18,995 bases of DNA from Methanosarcinales archaeon (lineage in GTDB: Archaea; Halobacteriota; Methanosarcinia; Methanosarcinales; Methanogasteraceae), in NCBI GenBank assembly GCA_030606635.1, contig JAUWGA010000011.1:1-18995 (forward strand), written 5' to 3'. The translations under genes were made by a program, and so were the position numbers. Positions 15,253 to 18,995 of the stretch are shown here, piece by piece. Numbering within the stretch: position 1 is the first letter of the stretch; the number at the start of each line of letters is the position of its first letter. The notes below the pieces were generated by a model that saw nothing but the letters and a program-made list of their open reading frames with translations, was not told the origin of the DNA and did no database searches.

Positions 15253-16476
15253 CTAACCCTTTACAACGGGATTGTGCATCAGCGCCTCGATTCCTGGAAG
15301 CGTGCGCCCGGATAGGAAATCAATGCAAGCACCGCCGCCTGTGCTGATATGCGTGATCTTTGACTCGATTCCGAGGGTGTACGCCTCTGCTGCGATGTGT
15401 CCGCCCCCAATTATTGAAAATTTCGATTTTGCTGCTGCAAGGATGAGTTCCCTCGTCCCAAGTGCGAAAGCATCCTTCTCGAAGATGCCGGCAGGTCCAT
15501 TCATGATCACGGTCTCTGCGTTCTTGATCTTCTCTGAAAACGAAACCGCGGTCTCGATTCCGATGTCATTGATCGAGAGATCGGTGGGCAGTTTAGATAC
15601 CGGTATCTCCACGCGTTTATCCGGATCGTCGTGGCTGGCGCCCGCGAGATCGGTGGGCAGCTCGATCTTGTCGCCATATTCTGCAAGCAGTTCGCGCGCT
15701 CGTCCGATCTGCTTGGTACAGCCGACCGAATTTATGAACTCGAGATTCCTACTACCGATATCGACGCCGCTTGCCGCCAGAAACACGTTTGCGACAAGCC
15801 CTGTGACGAGAATCGCGTCCACTTCATCACGCGCGGCAACGTTCTCGATAACATCGATCGAGTCGTTCGCCTTGATGCCGCCGAGCACGTAGATGGTTCC
15901 TTTCTTTGAAATCCCCCTGCTCAGTGATTTGATCTCCTTCTCCATCAAACGTCCGGCAACCGATTGCAGCACACTGGTAAACCCGACAACAGAGAGCTGC
16001 GATCTATGCGAGACCGCGAACGCATCGTTCACGAACATATCTGCGTGCGGAGCAAGGTTTTTCACCATGATGGTGCCTGCATGTTCGGCAGGGGATCTGG
16101 AGAGGGTCTCCTCCGAATAGAACCGCACATTTTCAAGCAGGACAATATCGCCGCATTCCATCGACCGGATCGTGTTTATCGCATGTGATCCGAATATATC
16201 GTCCACATACGTGACCGTCCGCCTGCACAGACGCTCCAGACGCTGCGCATGTGCTTTCATGGTCGTGAAATCAATCTTCCCAGGTCTGCTCTGGTGCGCA
16301 AGCAACACGACCTTCGAATCGATAAGATCGTTTAATGTCGGCAAATGGCTTTTAAATCGAGAATCATCCAGAATCGTCCCATCAGGAGACATCGGCGAGT
16401 TCAGATCGACCCGTACAAGCAGGGTCTTTCCGGTTGTGGCTACATCGTCAAGAGTCAGATAGCTCGTGGATGTCAT
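15253..16476 (-). CDS. pgk: Phosphoglycerate kinase, archaeal type
   Basis: This 407-residue cytosolic enzyme interconverts 1,3-bisphosphoglycerate plus ADP and 3-phosphoglycerate plus ATP in glycolysis or gluconeogenesis. Diagnostic segments are the N-terminal LLVRVDLNSPM (19-29), AHQSRPG (60-66), LLENVRF, M-F-V-N-D-A-F, GGIKANDS, MNGPAGIFE, the nucleotide-site GGGHIAAEA (357-365) and STGGGA (378-383). The length matches archaeal PGKs. ATG 16476 is chosen over 16500 because the upstream TATA box (about 16507-16514) would place the transcription start near 16486, downstream of 16500, and because the family usually begins with a short leader before YLTLDD. It is followed at 115-190 bases by iorA on the same strand, with its own promoter. 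Confidence 0.95.
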   Translation of the reverse strand: MTSTSYLTLDDVATTGKTLLVRVDLNSPMSPDGTILDDSRFKSHLPTLNDLIDSKVVLLAHQSRPGKIDFTTMKAHAQRLERLCRRTVTYVDDIFGSHAINTIRSMECGDIVLLENVRFYSEETLSRSPAEHAGTIMVKNLAPHADMFVNDAFAVSHRSQLSVVGFTSVLQSVAGRLMEKEIKSLSRGISKKGTIYVLGGIKANDSIDVIENVAARDEVDAILVTGLVANVFLAASGVDIGSRNLEFINSVGCTKQIGRARELLAEYGDKIELPTDLAGASHDDPDKRVEIPVSKLPTDLSINDIGIETAVSFSEKIKNAETVIMNGPAGIFEKDAFALGTRELILAAAKSKFSIIGGGHIAAEAYTLGIESKITHISTGGGACIDFLSGRTLPGIEALMHNPVVKG

Positions 16477-16506
16477 GCATGATCTTTTGTGCCAACCCAT
16501 ATTAAC

Positions 16507-16515
16507 ATTTTATAG
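16507..16515. promoter_or_regulatory. Shared TATA-like box between divergent pgk and carS
   Basis: The only strong A/T-rich box between the two genes reads ATTTTATAG on plus and CTATAAAAT on minus. It lies about 31 bases from the pgk ATG (16476) and 24 from the carS GTG (16539), fitting a short leader for pgk and a leaderless carS mRNA. Whether one box serves both directions is inference. Confidence 0.5.
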
Positions 16516-16538
16516 CACCAGAAGTCAATACCACGTCT

Positions 16539-17069
16539 GTGTTCGACATCATAACGATCGCACTCTGGCTGATGCTGCCCGCGTATCTGCCAAACCCGTG
16601 CGCAGCGCTATTCGGGCGCGGCACCGCAATCGATTTCGGCAGGAATTTCACCGATGGGCGAAGGATACTTGGCGATGGGAAGACGTACATCGGATTCTTT
16701 GCCGGGACTGTGGCGGGAATCGTGATCGGGCTGGTTCAGATGCTGATCGCACCGTACGCACCCATACCGTTTCCGACATTCACGCTCACCGCGATTCTCT
16801 GCCTCTCGATCGGTTCACTGCTCGGTGATCTCGGAATGAGTTTCGTGAAACGGAGAATCGGGCTTGCACGCGGGGCTCCGTTCCCGATCGCAGACCAACT
16901 AGACTTCGTAGCGGGTGCATGGATACTGACGTATCTTTTCGAGCGGGAATGGTTCCTCTTGAACTTTACAACGTGGATTGTGGTGACAATCCTGATCATT
17001 ACCCCGATTATGCATCTGGCAACCAATATAATCGGATACAAACTCGGAAAAAAGGATGTGCCATGGTGA
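16539..17069 (+). CDS. carS: CDP-archaeol synthase
   Basis: This 176-residue integral membrane enzyme transfers CMP from CTP to unsaturated archaetidic acid, making CDP-archaeol for polar lipid synthesis. The family (DUF46/CarS) is recognised by NFTDGRRILGDGKTYIGFF (residues 36-54), the cytoplasmic LLGDLGMSFVKRRIGLARG segment and PFPIADQLDFVAGA. Four to five hydrophobic segments are visible. It begins with GTG; no ribosome site precedes it, consistent with a leaderless transcript from the box at 16507-16515. The last 7 bases overlap pcc1. Length is normal for the family. Confidence 0.93.
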   Translation: MFDIITIALWLMLPAYLPNPCAALFGRGTAIDFGRNFTDGRRILGDGKTYIGFFAGTVAGIVIGLVQMLIAPYAPIPFPTFTLTAILCLSIGSLLGDLGMSFVKRRIGLARGAPFPIADQLDFVAGAWILTYLFEREWFLLNFTTWIVVTILIITPIMHLATNIIGYKLGKKDVPW

Positions 17070-17296
17070 GTTCGATTCATAAATACCAGGGCGCAATCGC
17101 TATAACCTGCGCGAATGCTTCAGAGGTAAAGAGGGCGCTTGCTCCTGATAACCTCTCGAATATGAAGATGGAGAGCAGTGACGCAACGTTGACGATCGAG
17201 GTGTCGGCGCCGAGACTTGGAACGCTGATCAACACGATCGATGATCTGCTGATGAATGCGAAGATAGCGTCTGATCTGGCTGACGATCCATGTTGA
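17063..17296 (+). CDS. pcc1: KEOPS complex subunit Pcc1
   Basis: This 77-residue protein is the dimerisation subunit of the KEOPS complex, which makes t6A37 on ANN-decoding tRNAs together with Kae1, Bud32 and Cgi121. The fold is recognised by the beta-strand YQGAIAIT, the short A-x-E-V-K-R-A-L-A-P-D-N helix, the strand K-M-E-S-S-D-A-T-L-T-I-E-V and the helix LGTLINTIDDLLMNAKIAS. The ATG at 17063 overlaps the carS stop by 7 bases and has AAGGA (17051-17055) upstream; an in-frame ATG at 16919 lies deep in carS and is rejected. It is small, but standard for the family. Co-transcription with carS is likely. Confidence 0.85.
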   Translation: MVSSIHKYQGAIAITCANASEVKRALAPDNLSNMKMESSDATLTIEVSAPRLGTLINTIDDLLMNAKIASDLADDPC

Positions 17297-17385
17297 GGAT
17301 GGGGGGCAGGGGCGTTTTCAGATATCCGAAACCCGGAGTGGTAGAAATGGTCGATAGTAGAAATGTTGGGGACACTACCGGCTGA

Positions 17386-17411
17386 TCAGCGCCGGTCAGC
17401 GCCGGTCAGCG
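17386..17411. repeat. 10-bp tandem repeat across the argH stop codon
   Basis: The unit TCAGCGCCGG occurs at 17386-17395 and 17396-17405, followed by a partial TCAGCG. The argH stop (TCA on plus, 17396-17398) lies in the second copy, so slippage here would add or remove residues at the C-terminus. A further direct repeat, GTAGAAATG, lies just outside at 17341 and 17358. Confidence 0.7.
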
Positions 17412-18838
17412 TCTCGAAGCATCTCCATCGCTTCTTCCACCCGCCCACACCGTGAATCGAGCAGAGCAGCATCCTCCTGCAATTTTTCCTCAAAGACCAG
17501 AGTCACCCGCACCACATCATCAGGAGCAGGACCGCCACTTCCGCGGGCGCGGATGCTTGCCACCGGATCGAGCGCATCCGAGATCGCATGTTCGTCGAGA
17601 CCGAGATCGCTCATGCGCTTGCCGGTCAACGATAGCCCGATCTCATCGATCGCAACGAGCGATGGTTGACTACCCGCCCGTGCAAGCGTCCCGACGATCT
17701 GGTGAGCCGTCCGAAATGAGATCCCGCACGACCTGACAAGCGTGTCTGCAAGTTCGGTTGCCATGGCAAATCCCGCGGTCGCCTGCCGTAGAAGATTGTC
17801 CCTGTGCACCTCCATCGTATCGATCATCCCGGCAGTCATGCGGATGCTTGCAAGCGTGTCAGAAACCGCGCTCCAGAGATGAGGGGTCGCCTCCTGCAGA
17901 TCGCGGTTGTAACTTTGCGGAAGGGCTTTTGTGATCGTGAGGATGCCAGTTGCGGCAGCGATCACACTGCCTGCCTTCCCGCGCACCAGTTCGGCAACGT
18001 CGGGATTCTTCTTCTGTGGCATGATCGAGGAGGTGGAAGCATACCGATCATCGATCGTGACAAAATCGAACTCGGATGTGGACCAGAGGATCAGTTCTGA
18101 TGCGATGCGGCTCAGATTGGTCATGAGATTCGCAGACGCGGAAACAGACTCGATCAGGAAATCGCGTGCGCTCACAGCATCCATCGAGTTCTCGATAACG
18201 CCATCGAACCCAAGCAACCCTGAAGTTCGCGCCCTGTTTATTGGAAATCCGGTCCCTGCGAACGCAGCCGCGCCAAGCGGGCTTTTGTTCGTGCGCGTGT
18301 ACGCGCCGCTTAACCTGTCAAAATCCCGCTCAAGCGCGCCTGCATGAGCGAGCAGGTGGTGCGCAAGTGTGGTCGGCTGGGCGTGCTGGGTGTGCGTGAA
18401 CCCGGGCATCAGCGTCTCGATGTGCTCCTTCGCGCACGTTATCAGGACCTGCCTGAGCCGGATCAGTTCGCGCATCATCATCAGCAACTCATCGCGCAGG
18501 CGCACACGGAGGCAGGTGGCGACCTCATCGTTCCGGCTGCGTCCGGTGTGCATGCGCCCGCCTGTGTCCTCGCCGATCATCTCGATCAGTCTCGCCTCGA
18601 TCGCGGCATGGATATCCTCTTCTACGGAAAGCGCGGAGATGCCAGCGTCCCGTATCTTATCGAGTGCGGAGAGTATGAGAGAAGAGATTTCCGCAGTGAT
18701 GATGCCTTCTTCTGTCAGCATCACGACATGCGCACGGTCTACGGCAAGATCTGCATCAAATATCCATCGGTCAGTAGCGATAGAGGATGTGAACGCCAGA
18801 ACGTCCGCCGGCTGTGAAGAAAGGCGCGCTTTACGCAT
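17396..18838 (-). CDS. argH: Argininosuccinate lyase
   Basis: This 480-residue cytosolic enzyme performs the last step of arginine synthesis, cleaving argininosuccinate to arginine and fumarate. It has the fumarase/lyase superfamily signatures HTGRSRNDEVAT (97-108), the T-H-T-Q-H-A-Q region (148-154) and SSIMPQKKNP (270-279) with the catalytic serine of the mobile loop. The N-terminal FTSSIATDRWIFDADLAVDR and the length fit ArgH. The ATG lies only 3 bases after the 3' end of tRNA-Gly, so there is no room for a ribosome site or promoter; argH must be transcribed with the tRNAs, or the message starts within the tRNA. A short tandem repeat overlaps the stop codon. Confidence 0.97.
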   Translation of the reverse strand: MRKARLSSQPADVLAFTSSIATDRWIFDADLAVDRAHVVMLTEEGIITAEISSLILSALDKIRDAGISALSVEEDIHAAIEARLIEMIGEDTGGRMHTGRSRNDEVATCLRVRLRDELLMMMRELIRLRQVLITCAKEHIETLMPGFTHTQHAQPTTLAHHLLAHAGALERDFDRLSGAYTRTNKSPLGAAAFAGTGFPINRARTSGLLGFDGVIENSMDAVSARDFLIESVSASANLMTNLSRIASELILWSTSEFDFVTIDDRYASTSSIMPQKKNPDVAELVRGKAGSVIAAATGILTITKALPQSYNRDLQEATPHLWSAVSDTLASIRMTAGMIDTMEVHRDNLLRQATAGFAMATELADTLVRSCGISFRTAHQIVGTLARAGSQPSLVAIDEIGLSLTGKRMSDLGLDEHAISDALDPVASIRARGSGGPAPDDVVRVTLVFEEKLQEDAALLDSRCGRVEEAMEMLRDADRR

Positions 18839-18841
18839 AAA

Positions 18842-18913
18842 TGCGCCGATCGGGAATCGAACCCGAGTTCGAGCGTTGGCAACGCCCGGTGATAACCGCT
18901 ACACTATCGGCGC
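18842..18913 (-). tRNA. tRNA-Gly (GCC)
   Basis: The 72-nt cloverleaf has acceptor GCGCCGA pairing with TCGGCGC, D arm GTGT/TCAC (one mismatch), anticodon stem GGGCG/CGCTC with one G-U pair, loop TTGCCAA with anticodon GCC, and T arm TCGGG-TTCGATT-CCCGA. The discriminator is A, and CCA is not encoded (TTT follows directly). It lies 7 bases after tRNA-Phe and 3 bases before argH, all on the same strand. No intron. Confidence 0.95.
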
Positions 18914-18920
18914 GTGGAGA

Positions 18921-18994
18921 TGCCGTGACCCGGATTTGAACCGGGGACAACTGCCTCTTCAGGGCAGCGCTCTCCCGGACTGAGCTACCACGGC
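18921..18994 (-). tRNA. tRNA-Phe (GAA)
   Basis: The 74-nt cloverleaf has acceptor GCCGTGG pairing with TCACGGC (one G-U pair), D arm GCTC/GAGC, anticodon stem CTGCC/GGCAG, loop CTGAAGA with anticodon GAA, T arm CCCGG-TTCAAAT-CCGGG and discriminator A. CCA is not encoded. Its promoter would lie past the end of the window. It is separated from tRNA-Gly by 7 bases, so both probably come from one precursor. No intron. Confidence 0.95.
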
Positions 18995-18995
18995 A

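Noticed and set aside
215..17296. TrmO-like domain and Pcc1, both tied to t6A37 of tRNA, as one functional cluster
   Set aside because: They are more than 15 kb apart in different operons with genes of opposite orientation between, so chance is enough.
1..18995. CRISPR arrays, insertion sequences, integrases, prophage genes
   Set aside because: No regularly spaced repeats, transposase motifs or attachment-site duplications were seen, although tRNA genes lie at the right edge.

Overview
This is archaeal, most likely euryarchaeal, DNA. The window carries a CDP-archaeol synthase, a KEOPS Pcc1 subunit, an archaeal-type phosphoglycerate kinase, tRNA genes without encoded CCA, and TATA-like boxes at the distances archaeal promoters use. 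FmdE-family proteins together with cohesin and dockerin modules fit a methanogen or methane/alkane-oxidising relative (Methanosarcinales, Syntropharchaeales or ANME-like lineages), but the species cannot be fixed from this stretch.

Region 1 (1-13423, all plus strand) is a surface and transport locus. In order it holds: the 3' end of a cohesin-domain protein; a TrmO-like/FmdE/zinc-ribbon fusion; a flavin-reductase-like protein; a secreted protein with two tandem FmdE-like units and a C-terminal dockerin half; a secreted family-5 solute-binding protein with a complete two-loop dockerin; two Dpp/Opp permeases; two Dpp/Opp ATPases; two cohesin proteins with C-terminal membrane anchors; and a DUF11/CARDB-like surface protein with a membrane anchor. 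Most junctions overlap or are only a few bases long. The exceptions are a hairpin plus T-tract between the binding protein and the permeases, and a likely internal promoter before the anchored cohesins. My reading is that this is a complete ABC importer whose soluble capture proteins are held at the cell surface by cohesin-dockerin pairing instead of a lipid or transmembrane anchor. The cargo is unknown. The FmdE proteins inside and outside the cell and the flavin reductase suggest a metal complex, tetrapyrrole or similar redox-active cofactor rather than ordinary peptides; this is inference.

Region 2 (13424-16500, minus strand) holds a short IorA-like 2-oxoacid:ferredoxin oxidoreductase alpha subunit without the usual C-terminal ferredoxin domain, and phosphoglycerate kinase. 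Each has a plausible TATA box that also helps choose its start codon.

Region 3 (16501-17296, plus strand) is carS-pcc1, overlapping by 7 bases and divergent from pgk around one shared A/T-rich box.

Region 4 (17386-18994, minus strand) reads as tRNA-Phe(GAA), tRNA-Gly(GCC), then argH, whose ATG lies 3 bases after the tRNA-Gly 3' end. No gene-free stretch exceeds 300 bases. I saw no CRISPR array, insertion sequence or rRNA.
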